Source: Gammaproteobacteria bacterium (GTDB lineage: Bacteria; Pseudomonadota; Gammaproteobacteria; Burkholderiales; Gallionellaceae). Taken from it: a DNA stretch of 42,571 bases. Each line of letters begins with the position of its first letter. Within the stretch, counting starts at the first letter, position 1. Of this stretch, positions 1 through 8,031 are shown piece after piece. A program made the position numbers and the translations under genes. The notes below the pieces were generated by a model that was not told where the DNA came from, made no database searches, and saw only the letters and a list, made by a program, of their open reading frames with translations. The DNA lies in NCBI GenBank assembly GCA_018819205.1, contig JAHJQE010000062.1, forward strand, positions 1 through 42,571, written 5' to 3'.

Positions 1-79
1 CAGTCTTGCGACTTCCATTCCCCTTTGAAAGATGGTGCCTAACAACTTCTAACTTGAACTCCGTTGAATACTTGGCCAT
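1..79 (-). CDS. IS3-family transposase OrfA, N-terminal fragment (partial, runs off left edge)
   Basis: The start codon at 79-77 opens a frame reading MAKYSTEFKLEVVRHHLSK and continuing to the window edge without a stop, 26 residues visible. This opening is typical of the helix-turn-helix OrfA (InsJ-like) proteins of IS3/IS150 elements, which bind the element ends and are joined to the DDE-domain OrfB by programmed frameshifting. Only the start of the HTH region is present. The call rests on recognition of the N-terminal motif and on the IS-like terminus just upstream. Confidence 0.7.
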   Translation of the reverse strand, partial: MAKYSTEFKLEVVRHHLSKGNGSRKT

Positions 80-130
80 AAGAAACACCCCAGTGATTGG
101 ACTCTTGTCCAACTTCTGGGGTGCAGTTCA
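1..130 (-). mobile_element. End of an IS3-family (IS150-like) insertion sequence, cut by window edge
   Basis: Read on the minus strand, the terminus starts TGAACTGCACCCC, followed by GAAGTTGGACAAGAGTCC, and leads into a transposase OrfA start at position 79. TG at the tip and a run of TGCACCC followed by TTGGACA is the style of IS150-group ends within the IS3 family. The terminus also holds an inverted repeat (CACCCCAG ... CTGGGGTG around TTGGAC/GTCCAA). The other end, the frameshift zone and the target duplication lie outside the window, so intactness cannot be judged. The tip near position 130 is an estimate. Confidence 0.7.
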
Positions 131-163
131 TAATGCGGGCTTTATATTTGAGCGCAATCAGGT

Positions 164-1090
164 TCAGTGTTTAAGCTTCACCTTCAGTTCGGTGTGACCA
201 CCAAGACGCACCGAAACCTTCTCGCTACTTTTGGCATAGCCATCCAGCTCAAAGCGCAGCTGATAAATGCCAGCGGGCATCTCGGCTTGCAGCGGTGTCA
301 AGCCGTAATAGACGTCGTCGACATAGACCTTGACGTTATCCGGCTCCGAAGTCAACGCCAGCACGCCCGTTGCAGCGACCGGCTTGCTGACCATCGCTGC
401 TGGAGCCGCAACACCCGACACAGCAGTGTAAACCGTCACACCCGGCGCAGCTTTGGCTACACCTGCCGCACCAAACAGTTCGGGACGGGTCGCCATCAAT
501 ACCGACAGGATGGATTCACTGGTCTTGTGACTGATCGTCTTCAAACCTGCTGTCAAAAAAGCTGCGATATCACCTTTGCTGTTACCCATAACACCTGCAT
601 AACGCTCCTGCTTCTCGGCGACCACGCCTGACCATATGACCTGCCCGCTGGCCGTCTCGGTCAGCGTCGATTCGATCGCGATGTTCAGGTAATCACGATC
701 CTTGACATCGACGCTCAGCATTTTGACCACGCCGCTCAATTGGAACTGGGCTTTGTCGTCATCGACGAACTGCAAGCCATCGTCACTCAGCCGCTTTTTC
801 ATGCTCGCACTGACCAGCTTCGTCACTTCCTTGTCCAGCATGATGTCCCTGCCGGTCATGCCCAGCACACGGGCGGTCGCGATACCGATCTGATGCGGAT
901 CGGACACTTCGCGTGCATCTTCATACGCGACAAGGCGCACTGATACCGGGTATTTCTGCTGACGGGCGCTGGGTGACGCTGTCTCATCCATGCGCATATG
1001 GATCGCATTGCTCGGCTCTTGCATGCCGGCACACCCGGCAAGCATCGAAGCCAGGAATACTCCTGAAAACAGCCACTGCAATTTCGACAT
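164..1090 (-). CDS. PEGA-domain outer-membrane-type lipoprotein
   Basis: The 308-residue protein starts MSKLQWLFSG and has a lipoprotein signal with lipobox LAGC, so the mature protein should be lipidated on Cys20. Residues about 45-200 form an uncharacterised periplasmic region. The last 65 or so residues (from about 242) are a PEGA-type domain, with SEPDNVKVYVDD and the turn YGLTPLQAEMPAG followed by YQLRFELDGYA, a small beta domain often found in surface or envelope proteins. I chose the ATG at 1090 because it is directly followed by the signal peptide; the frame stays open upstream to 1270 but that part lacks any signal. The gene lies 52 bases downstream of the CBS gene and probably shares its transcript. 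Its exact role is unknown. Confidence 0.8.
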   Translation of the reverse strand: MSKLQWLFSGVFLASMLAGCAGMQEPSNAIHMRMDETASPSARQQKYPVSVRLVAYEDAREVSDPHQIGIATARVLGMTGRDIMLDKEVTKLVSASMKKRLSDDGLQFVDDDKAQFQLSGVVKMLSVDVKDRDYLNIAIESTLTETASGQVIWSGVVAEKQERYAGVMGNSKGDIAAFLTAGLKTISHKTSESILSVLMATRPELFGAAGVAKAAPGVTVYTAVSGVAAPAAMVSKPVAATGVLALTSEPDNVKVYVDDVYYGLTPLQAEMPAGIYQLRFELDGYAKSSEKVSVRLGGHTELKVKLKH

Positions 1091-1142
1091 AAATCGTTCC
1101 TTGTACTTTGAAACCAACAGCCCGTAGACGGGGCTATCGAAC

Positions 1143-1739
1143 TTAACCCTGGGCGATGACAGCTTCGATCTCGGTGAAAGTACGTGCCAGTTCGAAGCTC
1201 TGCACTTGCGCACCGAGTTGGCGGGCAATCTGGGTGATAGAGAACAGGCCGCATACTCTCTGCATGCCATCAGGACCTGTGGAAGCCACCAACGAGTGTT
1301 GACGTTTGGCTGCCTTCAGCGTCAGCACCACGTCACCTACTTTGGCGTTCTTTACATCCTCAATATTCAAGACTTCCATCTCGCGCTGCGTGGTCATGAT
1401 GTCACGCACCATGATGTCGGCATGCGTCCCCCCCATATTCTGCAGGAAACGCATCGGCTTTTCGCCCAGCACATCTGTGGCAGTGATCAGACCGGCGATC
1501 TGTTCGTTGTCGTCCAGTACCAGCAACATACGTACGCCATACTTGATCATCTTGGCATTCGCCTTGTCCATCGAAGTCTTGGCACGCACGCTGACCACCG
1601 ACACCTTGGTCAAGTCGGTCATGACATCGGTTGCGGGATTGCTGAGTTTGACGCGCTCCGGCAAGGACTGGGTCGGACGTACGAAGGAAGAACCGGTCTT
1701 CAAAGGTGCAGATGCCAATGACTTGTACTGGGTGATCAT
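1143..1739 (-). CDS. CBS-domain protein (tandem CBS pair)
   Basis: A 198-residue protein beginning MITQYKSLAS, with an AGGAGG ribosome site five bases before the ATG. Residues about 45-105 are a first CBS motif (VVSVRAKTSMDKANAKM ... AGLITATDVLG) and about 115-180 a second (VRDIMTTQ ... VCGLFSITQIARQLG). CBS pairs form a Bateman module that binds adenosine nucleotides or S-adenosylmethionine and usually regulates a partner. There is no attached enzyme or channel domain, so this is a free-standing sensor. It lies between rppH (28 bases upstream) and the PEGA lipoprotein; whether it acts on either is unknown. Confidence 0.85.
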   Translation of the reverse strand: MITQYKSLASAPLKTGSSFVRPTQSLPERVKLSNPATDVMTDLTKVSVVSVRAKTSMDKANAKMIKYGVRMLLVLDDNEQIAGLITATDVLGEKPMRFLQNMGGTHADIMVRDIMTTQREMEVLNIEDVKNAKVGDVVLTLKAAKRQHSLVASTGPDGMQRVCGLFSITQIARQLGAQVQSFELARTFTEIEAVIAQG

Positions 1740-1767
1740 GATTCCTCCTGATTGAAATGAATGACTG

Positions 1768-2268
1768 CTATTTTTGAATTGCCAAATGCTCCTGACAGCG
1801 CAACGCCGGCAGGTAACGCACCAGTTCGTTGAGCGCCAAACGATACACATCACGTTTGAAATCGATCACGGTGTCCAGCTCTATCCAGTACTCAGTCCAG
1901 CGCCACGCGTCAAACTCGGGATGGCCGGATGCGCGCAAAGACACATCGCAATCCCGCCCTGTCAGACGCAACAGGAACCATATCTGTTTTTGGCCCTTGT
2001 AATGCGAACGCGACTTGCCCCAACTTTGCGGCACATCGTAACGCATCCAATCCCTGGTTCGGCCCAATATCTTCACATGGCAGGCTTGCAGGCCCACTTC
2101 CTCGTGCAGTTCACGGTACATCGCCTGTTCCGGTGTCTCACCGTGCTGAATGCCCCCTTGCGGGAACTGCCATGCGTCCTGCCTGATACGTTTGCCCCAG
2201 AATACCTGATTCTTTGCGTTGGTCAGAATGATGCCGACGTTCGGGCGATAACCTTCACGGTCTATCAT
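1768..2268 (-). CDS. rppH: RNA pyrophosphohydrolase RppH (Nudix hydrolase)
   Basis: The 166-residue product starts [17 protein letters not shown], the standard opening of RppH, which strips pyrophosphate from 5'-triphosphate mRNA ends and so triggers RNase E decay. The Nudix box lies at residues 38-60, with GG at its start, then REL and EEVGL carrying the metal-binding glutamates. WQFPQGGI and the Arg/Trp-rich RTRDWMRYD segment are also family features. An in-frame ATG further upstream (2310) would add 14 residues of no recognisable family sequence, so I use 2268. The gene is divergent from proS across 122 bases, a common betaproteobacterial arrangement. Confidence 0.95.
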   Translation of the reverse strand: MIDREGYRPNVGIILTNAKNQVFWGKRIRQDAWQFPQGGIQHGETPEQAMYRELHEEVGLQACHVKILGRTRDWMRYDVPQSWGKSRSHYKGQKQIWFLLRLTGRDCDVSLRASGHPEFDAWRWTEYWIELDTVIDFKRDVYRLALNELVRYLPALRCQEHLAIQK

Positions 2269-2348
2269 GATTCGCCCCATACATTTTTCGATGGCCCGAT
2301 TGTTCCACATTTCAGCCCTACAGGAAAGACGAGACTGGCGGCTTGCAG

Positions 2349-2354
2349 TAGAAT
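2349..2354 (+). promoter_or_regulatory. Candidate -10 element for proS (TAGAAT)
   Basis: TAGAAT is followed by CGCGCC and sits 36 bases before the proS ATG. A weak -35 (AAGACG, 2326-2331) is 17 bases upstream. The same TAnAAT plus GC-rich discriminator recurs before several other genes in this window. Confidence 0.4.
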
Positions 2355-2390
2355 CGCGCCTTCATAAATTCCGCCTCACGAGTCAATAAC

Positions 2391-4100
2391 ATGCGCGTTT
2401 CAAAATTCTTCATCTCCACCCTCAAGGAAGCCCCTGCCGAAGCCGAACTGCCCAGCCACCGCCTGATGCTGCGCGCGGGCTACATCCGCAAGCTCGCCAG
2501 CGGCTTATACACATGGATGCCTCTGGGCCTGCGCGTGCTGCGCAAAGTCGAGGCCGTGGTGCGTGAAGAGATGGACAAGAGCGGCGGCATCGAACTGCTG
2601 ATGCCGGCCGTGCAGCCCGCCGAATTGTGGCAGGAGACCGGCCGTTGGGACGTGTTCGGTCCGCAGATGCTGAAGATAAAGGACAGGCACGACCACCAGT
2701 TCTGCTTCGGCCCCACCCACGAGGAAGTCATCACCGACATCGCGCGGCGCGAGGTGAAGAGCTACCGCCAGTTGCCGTTGAACTTCTACCAGATCCAGAC
2801 CAAGTTCCGCGACGAGGTACGCCCGCGTTTCGGCGTGATGCGCGCCCGCGAATTCATGATGAAGGACGCCTATTCCTTCCACGCCAGCTTCGAGAGCCTG
2901 GAACAGACCTATCAGGTGATGTACGAGACCTACTCCCGCATCTTCACACGCCTAGGTCTGCAGTTCCGAGCGGTCGCGGCGGACACTGGCGCCATTGGCG
3001 GTTCCGGCTCGCATGAATTCCATGTGCTGGCCGATTCCGGTGAAGACGGATTGGCATTCTGCCCAAGCTCCGATTACGCCGCCAACGTGGAGCTGGCTGA
3101 GGCGCTTGCGCCAGCAACTGCACGTGCAGCCGCCAGCGAAACCATGCGAGAAGTCAACACCCCGCGCCAGACCACCTGCGAAGAGGTGGCCGAGCTGCTC
3201 GGCATCCCCTTGCAACGCACGGTGAAACTGCTGGCCGTCGTTGCAGAAGAGAAGCTGGTCATCCTTCTGCTGCGCGGCGATCACAGTTTGAACGAGATCA
3301 AGGTCAACAAATTGCCCGGCCTGTCCGAATTCCGCTTCGCGCGTGAAGACGAGATCCGCGCCTTCTTCAACTGCCCGCCCGGCTTCCTCGGCCCGGTCGG
3401 CATCAACCGCAGCCAGGTGCGCGTGGTCGCGGATCGCACTGTCGCCGCAATGAGCGACTTCGTGGCCGGTAGCAACAAACCCAAGTTCCATACCGCAGGC
3501 ATCAACTGGGGGCGCGATCTGCCCGAGCCTGATCTGGTGGCCGACATCCGCAACGTGGTCGCCGGCGATCCGTCTCCGGACGGCAAGGGCACGCTGGAGC
3601 TGTGTCGCGGCATCGAGGTCGGCCACATCTTCCAGTTGCGTACCAAGTATTCCGAAGCGCTGAACGCCACTTATCTGGATGAGAACGGCAAGGCCCAGAT
3701 CATGGAGATGGGTTGCTACGGCATCGGTGTGTCGCGCATCGTGGCCGCCGCCATCGAACAGAACTTCGACGCACGCGGCATCGCACTGCCGGCCGGCATG
3801 GCACCGTTCCAGGTCGCCATCGCACCTATCGGTTACAAGAAGAGCGATGCTGTGCAAGCAGCTGCCGACAAACTCTACGCCGAGCTGCAGACAGCCGGCA
3901 TGGAAGTGTTGCTGGACGACCGGGACGAGCGTCCCGGCGTGATGTTCGCCGACCTGGAACTGATTGGCATCCCGCACCGTATCGTGATCGGCGACCGCAG
4001 TTTGAAAGAGAACAACATCGAGTATCAGGGACGCAAGGACGAAGCCGCGCAGGTCGTCGCCTTGCAAGATGTGCTCAAGCTCGTACAATCCAAACTATGA
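2391..4100 (+). CDS. proS: Prolyl-tRNA synthetase (bacterial type, with editing domain)
   Basis: This 569-residue class II aminoacyl-tRNA synthetase charges tRNA-Pro. It starts [20 protein letters not shown]. Motif 1 is near residues 45-80, motif 2 (the FRDE and [19 protein letters not shown] region) at about 135-160, and motif 3 (GCYGIGVSR) near residue 445. The central INS editing domain, which deacylates Ala-tRNA-Pro, spans about 225-405 and includes SEFRFA and GPVG. The C-terminal anticodon-binding domain carries [22 protein letters not shown]. The length matches the bacterial family. The stop overlaps the next start (ATGA), so the downstream lytic transglycosylase is probably translationally coupled. 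Confidence 0.97.
   Translation: MRVSKFFISTLKEAPAEAELPSHRLMLRAGYIRKLASGLYTWMPLGLRVLRKVEAVVREEMDKSGGIELLMPAVQPAELWQETGRWDVFGPQMLKIKDRHDHQFCFGPTHEEVITDIARREVKSYRQLPLNFYQIQTKFRDEVRPRFGVMRAREFMMKDAYSFHASFESLEQTYQVMYETYSRIFTRLGLQFRAVAADTGAIGGSGSHEFHVLADSGEDGLAFCPSSDYAANVELAEALAPATARAAASETMREVNTPRQTTCEEVAELLGIPLQRTVKLLAVVAEEKLVILLLRGDHSLNEIKVNKLPGLSEFRFAREDEIRAFFNCPPGFLGPVGINRSQVRVVADRTVAAMSDFVAGSNKPKFHTAGINWGRDLPEPDLVADIRNVVAGDPSPDGKGTLELCRGIEVGHIFQLRTKYSEALNATYLDENGKAQIMEMGCYGIGVSRIVAAAIEQNFDARGIALPAGMAPFQVAIAPIGYKKSDAVQAAADKLYAELQTAGMEVLLDDRDERPGVMFADLELIGIPHRIVIGDRSLKENNIEYQGRKDEAAQVVALQDVLKLVQSKL
4084..4089 (+). promoter_or_regulatory. Possible internal -10 element before the lytic transglycosylase (TACAAT)
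   Basis: TACAAT lies inside the 3' end of proS, seven bases before the downstream ATG at 4097. With normal spacing, transcription would begin almost exactly at that ATG. The -35 is not clear, so this is a weak call. Confidence 0.25.
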
Positions 4101-4732
4101 GATTGAAAGTCCTCGGCAAATCCGCGTTGATAATGTCGCTTGCGACGGTGGGTTTGTGCGTTGCTTTCACGGCGCAAGCCGGTGCACAGAAACAGGAGAA
4201 TCTTTCAGCCAGCGTGCGCGCGCTGTTGCAGCGTGCAGTGTCCGATCAGGCTGCCCCCAAACTGGCATTCTCTTCGCAGCAGGAAGCGCAGGCCTGGCTG
4301 GACGAGATGTCGCGGCGTCTGGAAAAACGTATCCCAGATGCGAACTTCCGCTTCGATTTCCTGAGTACGGTGCACTACGAGGCGACACGCGCCGGATTGG
4401 ACCCACATCTGGTGTTGGGTTTGATAGAAGTAGAGAGCGGATTCAGAAAATATGCAGTCTCGAAGTCAGGCGCACGCGGTTACATGCAGGTGATGCCGTT
4501 CTGGACCAAGGCCATCGGCAATCGTGACCATAATCTGTTCCACCTGCGCACCAACCTGCGTTACGGTTGCACCATCCTGCGTCATTATCTGGATATTGAA
4601 CATGGCGATCTGTACCGTGCACTGGGACGTTACAACGGCAGTCTGGGCAAGTCTAAATATCCCAATCTGGTCAAATCAGCCTGGCAGAAACACTGGGGAT
4701 CACCGTTCAGCACCCTGCGCCACAGCGGCTGA
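4097..4732 (+). CDS. Periplasmic lytic transglycosylase (SLT fold)
   Basis: A 211-residue protein with a signal peptide (hydrophobic stretch 9-28, cleavage probably after AQA) and one SLT lysozyme-like domain from about residue 88. The catalytic glutamate is E113 in IEVESGF, followed by [17 protein letters not shown], the family signature. The domain ends with [10 protein letters not shown], which lines the saccharide groove. Such enzymes cleave peptidoglycan glycan strands to 1,6-anhydro products. The ATG overlaps the proS stop by four bases (ATGA). The stop directly abuts the stop of the convergent TlpA gene with no gap. No C-terminal LysM or SPOR domain is present. Confidence 0.9.
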   Translation: MRLKVLGKSALIMSLATVGLCVAFTAQAGAQKQENLSASVRALLQRAVSDQAAPKLAFSSQQEAQAWLDEMSRRLEKRIPDANFRFDFLSTVHYEATRAGLDPHLVLGLIEVESGFRKYAVSKSGARGYMQVMPFWTKAIGNRDHNLFHLRTNLRYGCTILRHYLDIEHGDLYRALGRYNGSLGKSKYPNLVKSAWQKHWGSPFSTLRHSG

Positions 4733-5188
4733 TCACTGCCGGCTCTTGATGTAGGACTCGACGCTGCTGCGCGTCAACATACCTTCCTGGTAACTGACCA
4801 ACTCCCCTTTGGGGTCGTAGAGATAGGAAGTGGGCAACACGTTCACCTCGCCCACTTGTGCGGCCTGATCATAGTCGCTGACGGCCACCGGATATGAGAT
4901 CGCGAAGCGGTTGACGAACTCGCGTACCGACTTCTCGGTTGAATCAAGCGCAACACCGATAACCACCAGATCCTTGCGACGGTGCGCTTCATGCAATTCG
5001 ACCAGATCAGGGATCTCTTCCAAACAAGGGGGGCACCAGGTAGCCCAGAAATTCACCAGCACCCATTTCCCCTGATAGTCTGACAGCCGCTGCGCGTTTC
5101 CCTTGAGGTCCTGAAACACGAAAGGCTGCGCCTGTAGTGGCGCCAACCACAGCGCCATGACAAGTGCCAGCCCCAACCTTGAAGACAT
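4733..5188 (-). CDS. TlpA-family periplasmic thioredoxin
   Basis: The 151-residue protein has an N-terminal signal peptide (MSSRLGLALVMALWLAPLQA) and a thioredoxin fold with the active site WATWCPPC (C52 and C55). VNFWATWCPPCLEEIP is typical of TlpA/ResA-type proteins, which reduce disulfides in the periplasm, for example on apocytochromes or copper proteins. The cis-Pro loop is LPTSYLYD. A link to cytochrome c maturation is suggested only by the haem-rich content elsewhere in the window. Its ATG overlaps the stop of the upstream YqhA-like gene by one base, so the two are likely cotranscribed. Confidence 0.9.
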   Translation of the reverse strand: MSSRLGLALVMALWLAPLQAQPFVFQDLKGNAQRLSDYQGKWVLVNFWATWCPPCLEEIPDLVELHEAHRRKDLVVIGVALDSTEKSVREFVNRFAISYPVAVSDYDQAAQVGEVNVLPTSYLYDPKGELVSYQEGMLTRSSVESYIKSRQ

Positions 5189-5751
5189 CAGTGGCCTGCC
5201 TTGTCGCTCTCGTCCTCGGCAGCGGCATGCCCTTCGGAAGCGTGCGTCCAGTACAGTGCCAAAGCCACCAGCGCGATGCTTGCACCCAGATAGACCAGAT
5301 CCAGCGGCGACGCGATGTGCATGGTGATCGCCTCTTCGAACAGGGTGACGATCAGGATCATAAGGATCACTTTGGCCAGTTTGGATTTCAGATCATCCAG
5401 GCTGTTGATCACCATGATCTTGCTGGCCGCCTTGCTGCCATGCGCCTGGTCGATGTCGCTGATGAACAGCTCGTACAGACCCAGAGAGAAGATCAGCATC
5501 ACCGTCGCCAACAGATAACCGTCCACCACTTCGACGATGTGCGACACGGTGCTGTCGTGCAGCGCCTTGCGCGCCTCGTCGCTCAGGGATGAATCGGCAT
5601 AGTGCAGGGCGTGCTGGAACAACGAGAGGACATCCACTGTGGCCATGTAGAAGATGGCGAATCCCGCCAACAGGCTGCCGATGACGGCGGTCAGCACCAC
5701 GAAACGGCTGTTCCACAATACGCCTTCGAACAATTGTTCAATGAATTTCAT
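5188..5751 (-). CDS. YqhA-like (UPF0114) inner-membrane protein
   Basis: A 187-residue membrane protein that starts MKFIEQLFEGVLWNSRFVV, the UPF0114/YqhA-type opening. Hydrophobic helices lie at about 17-37, 78-98 and in the C-terminal half (about 125-165). SLDDLKSKLAKVILMILIVTLFE matches the conserved family core. The molecular function of this family is not known. A good ribosome site (AGGAGAG) precedes the ATG. The C-terminal tail is charged and His/Glu/Asp-rich. It is followed by the TlpA gene with a one-base overlap. Confidence 0.8.
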   Translation of the reverse strand: MKFIEQLFEGVLWNSRFVVLTAVIGSLLAGFAIFYMATVDVLSLFQHALHYADSSLSDEARKALHDSTVSHIVEVVDGYLLATVMLIFSLGLYELFISDIDQAHGSKAASKIMVINSLDDLKSKLAKVILMILIVTLFEEAITMHIASPLDLVYLGASIALVALALYWTHASEGHAAAEDESDKAGH

Positions 5752-5830
5752 TTCTTCTCTCCTGGTTGATTCATGTGTCGGGCTTCAAGCGGCGCGCATT
5801 AAAACCGAAAAGCACCGCGACAGCAACCGT

Positions 5831-7054
5831 TCAGACCGGGTATGCCCAGATGTCGCGCAAAGTCTGCTGCTCGGACTTATGCACGCGCTGTTCCAGCGCT
5901 GTGAACCATGCATCGATATGTGGTTCGGTCGACTGTTTGGGCAACAACGAGGTATCCAGCAGGAACAAGCGTACCAACTCGGATACCGTAACATATTCCG
6001 GCGCGCGAACCATGCCCCACCCCTGATCGGACAACTTGCTCACTATCTTGGCATCGCTCAGTTTCTGCAGGATGCGCTCCACCTCCTCGTAGCCGAGACG
6101 TAGCTGCCGCGAAAGACCATGCAACACCTGTACCTCCCCGGTCTTCAGGCCGTCATCCATGGTCTTGAGTATATGCAAAGCCAAATACAGCTGCGTCGCC
6201 TGATCGTTCATCGATGCATGTTCACTGCGCCAATGCGGCAGCGCGGCGGAGATGATGGCACCGAACAGCAGCATCAGCCAGGAGAGATAAATCCACAGCA
6301 GAAATATGGGAAGACTGGCAAAAGCACCGTACACCAGCTTGTATGTCGGGAAGTGCGTGATGTAATAGGCAAATGCCATATTCATGGATTCAAAGGCGAT
6401 GGAGGCGATCACACCACCGATCAAGGCGTGTCGGATCGGGACATAGCGATTGGGTACGACGCTGAACAGCAGGGTGAATGCTGCCGCGGCCAAAAGCACC
6501 GGGAACAGCTTCAGTACCGCAATCCCGCCATACGTCACATGTTGCGCATAGCCAGCAGACAAACTGGTCAGCCATGAGGTCATGGACAGGCTGGCACCGA
6601 CCAGCAATGGGGCAAGTGTGATGACTGCCCAGTACACCAAAATACGCTGTACTAGTTTGCGCTGCCTGGACACACGATAGATGCGGTGAAAGGCGTTATC
6701 TATGGTCATCATCAGTAGCATCGCCGCGATAGCAAGGAAGGAGATGCCCATCGCCGTCAATCTGGAGGCGCTTTGCGCGAATTGTTCCACATAGCGCGAA
6801 ATCATTTTGCCGCCAGTCTCCGGCAGCATGTTGGACAGTACAAAAGACTTGATCTCGTTCGCCATGTCGGAAAATACCGGGAAGGCGGCAAATACCGTCA
6901 GCATGATGGTGATCAAAGGCACCAGCGACAACAGTGTCGTAAAAGTCAGGCTGGCCGCCATCTCGACACAGCGGTCATCGCGCAGGCGTAAAGCGACAAA
7001 GCGCAGAAAACGCAACGCATCCAGCACATCCTGTTTTAGACGTTCCATATTCAT
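5831..7054 (-). CDS. YihY/BrkB-family inner-membrane protein
   Basis: The 407-residue protein has about six transmembrane helices in its first 300 residues and a cytoplasmic C-terminal region of about 110 residues. The segment after the first helix, DRCVEMAASLTFTTLLSLVPL, is the hallmark of the YihY/BrkB family (once misassigned as RNase BN), as is WIYLSWLMLLFGAIISA. The C-terminal part resembles a winged-helix-like domain seen in the long subtype (GLSRQLRLGYEEVERILQKL). The biological role is unsettled. I start at MNMERLKQDV (7054); MERLKQDV (7048) is equally possible. Only 23 bases separate this start from the divergent HugZ-like gene. Confidence 0.85.
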   Translation of the reverse strand: MNMERLKQDVLDALRFLRFVALRLRDDRCVEMAASLTFTTLLSLVPLITIMLTVFAAFPVFSDMANEIKSFVLSNMLPETGGKMISRYVEQFAQSASRLTAMGISFLAIAAMLLMMTIDNAFHRIYRVSRQRKLVQRILVYWAVITLAPLLVGASLSMTSWLTSLSAGYAQHVTYGGIAVLKLFPVLLAAAAFTLLFSVVPNRYVPIRHALIGGVIASIAFESMNMAFAYYITHFPTYKLVYGAFASLPIFLLWIYLSWLMLLFGAIISAALPHWRSEHASMNDQATQLYLALHILKTMDDGLKTGEVQVLHGLSRQLRLGYEEVERILQKLSDAKIVSKLSDQGWGMVRAPEYVTVSELVRLFLLDTSLLPKQSTEPHIDAWFTALEQRVHKSEQQTLRDIWAYPV

Positions 7055-7065
7055 GCCCGACTCAA

Positions 7066-7071
7066 TACAAT
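7066..7071 (+). promoter_or_regulatory. Candidate -10 element for the HugZ-like gene (TACAAT), possibly leaderless
   Basis: TACAAT is followed by GCGCGC and then immediately by the ATG at 7078. No Shine-Dalgarno sequence is visible. Spacing puts the expected transcript start at or beside the A of the ATG. A weak -35 (TTCCAT, 7043-7048) is 17 bases upstream, inside the divergent gene. Confidence 0.4.
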
Positions 7072-7077
7072 GCGCGC

Positions 7078-7746
7078 ATGATAACCGACAAAACCGCTCC
7101 GCAAGACCATGGCCGCACAGCTCGCCAGTTACTGCGGGCGCACCGCTATGGCGCACTGGGTACCCTCTCCAGGAAATTCGACGGTCATCCCTTCACTTCC
7201 ATTACGCCCTACATGGTCGATCACGACGGCAGCCTGCTGATCCTCATCAGCGGTTTGGCAGAACATACCAAGAACATCCTGGGCGACTCGCGGGTCAGCC
7301 TGATCACCCATAATCAGGAGGACCCGCATATCCAGACACAGGGGCGCGTTACCGTTGTCGGACATGCTGTTTTCCAGCAAGATCGTGAACGCTGCGGCAA
7401 GCGTTACTTGCGCTACTTCCCTGAAGCGCAGACCTACTTCGACATGGCGGATTTCAACTTCTATCGCATCACCCCGCTGGCGATCCGCTACATCGGCGGC
7501 TTCGGCGACATTCACTGGGTCAAAACGGAGAACTACCATGTGCCGCGGAATGCGTTGATGGAGGAGGAGGAGTCCCTGCTCGCAGAGTTGAATGCACAAA
7601 CGAAAGTTCCAACCAGGCAATGGCTGGGGGTGGATTGCGATGGCTACGACTTGAAGATCGATGGCAAGACGCAACGAAAGGCGTTCAAGGAATTCGTTGT
7701 GACAGCCGCAGAGGCACGCGCGGCCATCGTGCGCAGCGAAAACTAG
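7078..7746 (+). CDS. HugZ-like pyridoxamine-phosphate-oxidase-fold protein
   Basis: The 222-residue protein has an N-terminal split-barrel FMN-binding-like domain (residues about 15-150: YGALGTLS, PFTSITPYMVDHDGSLLILISGLAEHTKNI) and a C-terminal DUF2470-like region (about 160-222: CDGYDLKIDGKTQRKAF). This architecture is that of HugZ-type proteins, which include haem-degrading enzymes of bacteria. RYIGGFGDIHWV is a conserved family motif. No haem-uptake genes lie nearby, so haem degradation is an inference from family alone. The stop codon TAG lies within a CTAG shared with the stop of the convergent small gene. Confidence 0.8.
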   Translation: MITDKTAPQDHGRTARQLLRAHRYGALGTLSRKFDGHPFTSITPYMVDHDGSLLILISGLAEHTKNILGDSRVSLITHNQEDPHIQTQGRVTVVGHAVFQQDRERCGKRYLRYFPEAQTYFDMADFNFYRITPLAIRYIGGFGDIHWVKTENYHVPRNALMEEEESLLAELNAQTKVPTRQWLGVDCDGYDLKIDGKTQRKAFKEFVVTAAEARAAIVRSEN

Positions 7747-8027
7747 CCGCGCACGCCCTTCAGTTCCAGAAGCGACGGCTCACTGGCAGGCAGCTGCTCC
7801 GGGGCCAGCATGGGAATCTCCGTTTTATTGGGTTTCTCTCGCACCTTGGAACGTGCGACAGGACGCTTCTCGATAAAGTGCAGCGCCTTGCCCTTGGCGG
7901 TCTTCTCGGACTTCGGATGCGGTGCAAACTCGGTGAGCGGTGCTGCCTGGGCTGCGTCGACAGCTAAAGCCAGCACCATGCCAGCCAACAGGGCCTGGAA
8001 ACTGCTTTGCCAGTTCGCCGCTCGCAT
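7743..8027 (-). CDS. Small exported protein of unknown function
   Basis: A 94-residue protein with a probable signal peptide (MRAANWQSSFQALLAG, hydrophobic core, cleavage after DAAQA). The mature part is short, basic and Pro/Lys-rich (KSEKTAKGKALHFIEKRPVARSKVREK) with no domain I recognise. Its ATG is four bases after the leuA stop, so it is probably translated from the leuA transcript. The frame is supported by the signal sequence and the tight spacing, not by homology. Its stop overlaps that of the convergent HugZ-like gene in a CTAG palindrome. Confidence 0.55.
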   Translation of the reverse strand: MRAANWQSSFQALLAGMVLALAVDAAQAAPLTEFAPHPKSEKTAKGKALHFIEKRPVARSKVREKPNKTEIPMLAPEQLPASEPSLLELKGVRG

Positions 8028-8031
8028 CTCG

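Noticed and set aside
2952-4088. A 378-codon minus-strand frame opposite proS
   Set aside because: It is the antisense shadow of a clear proS; there is no ribosome site or recognisable protein.
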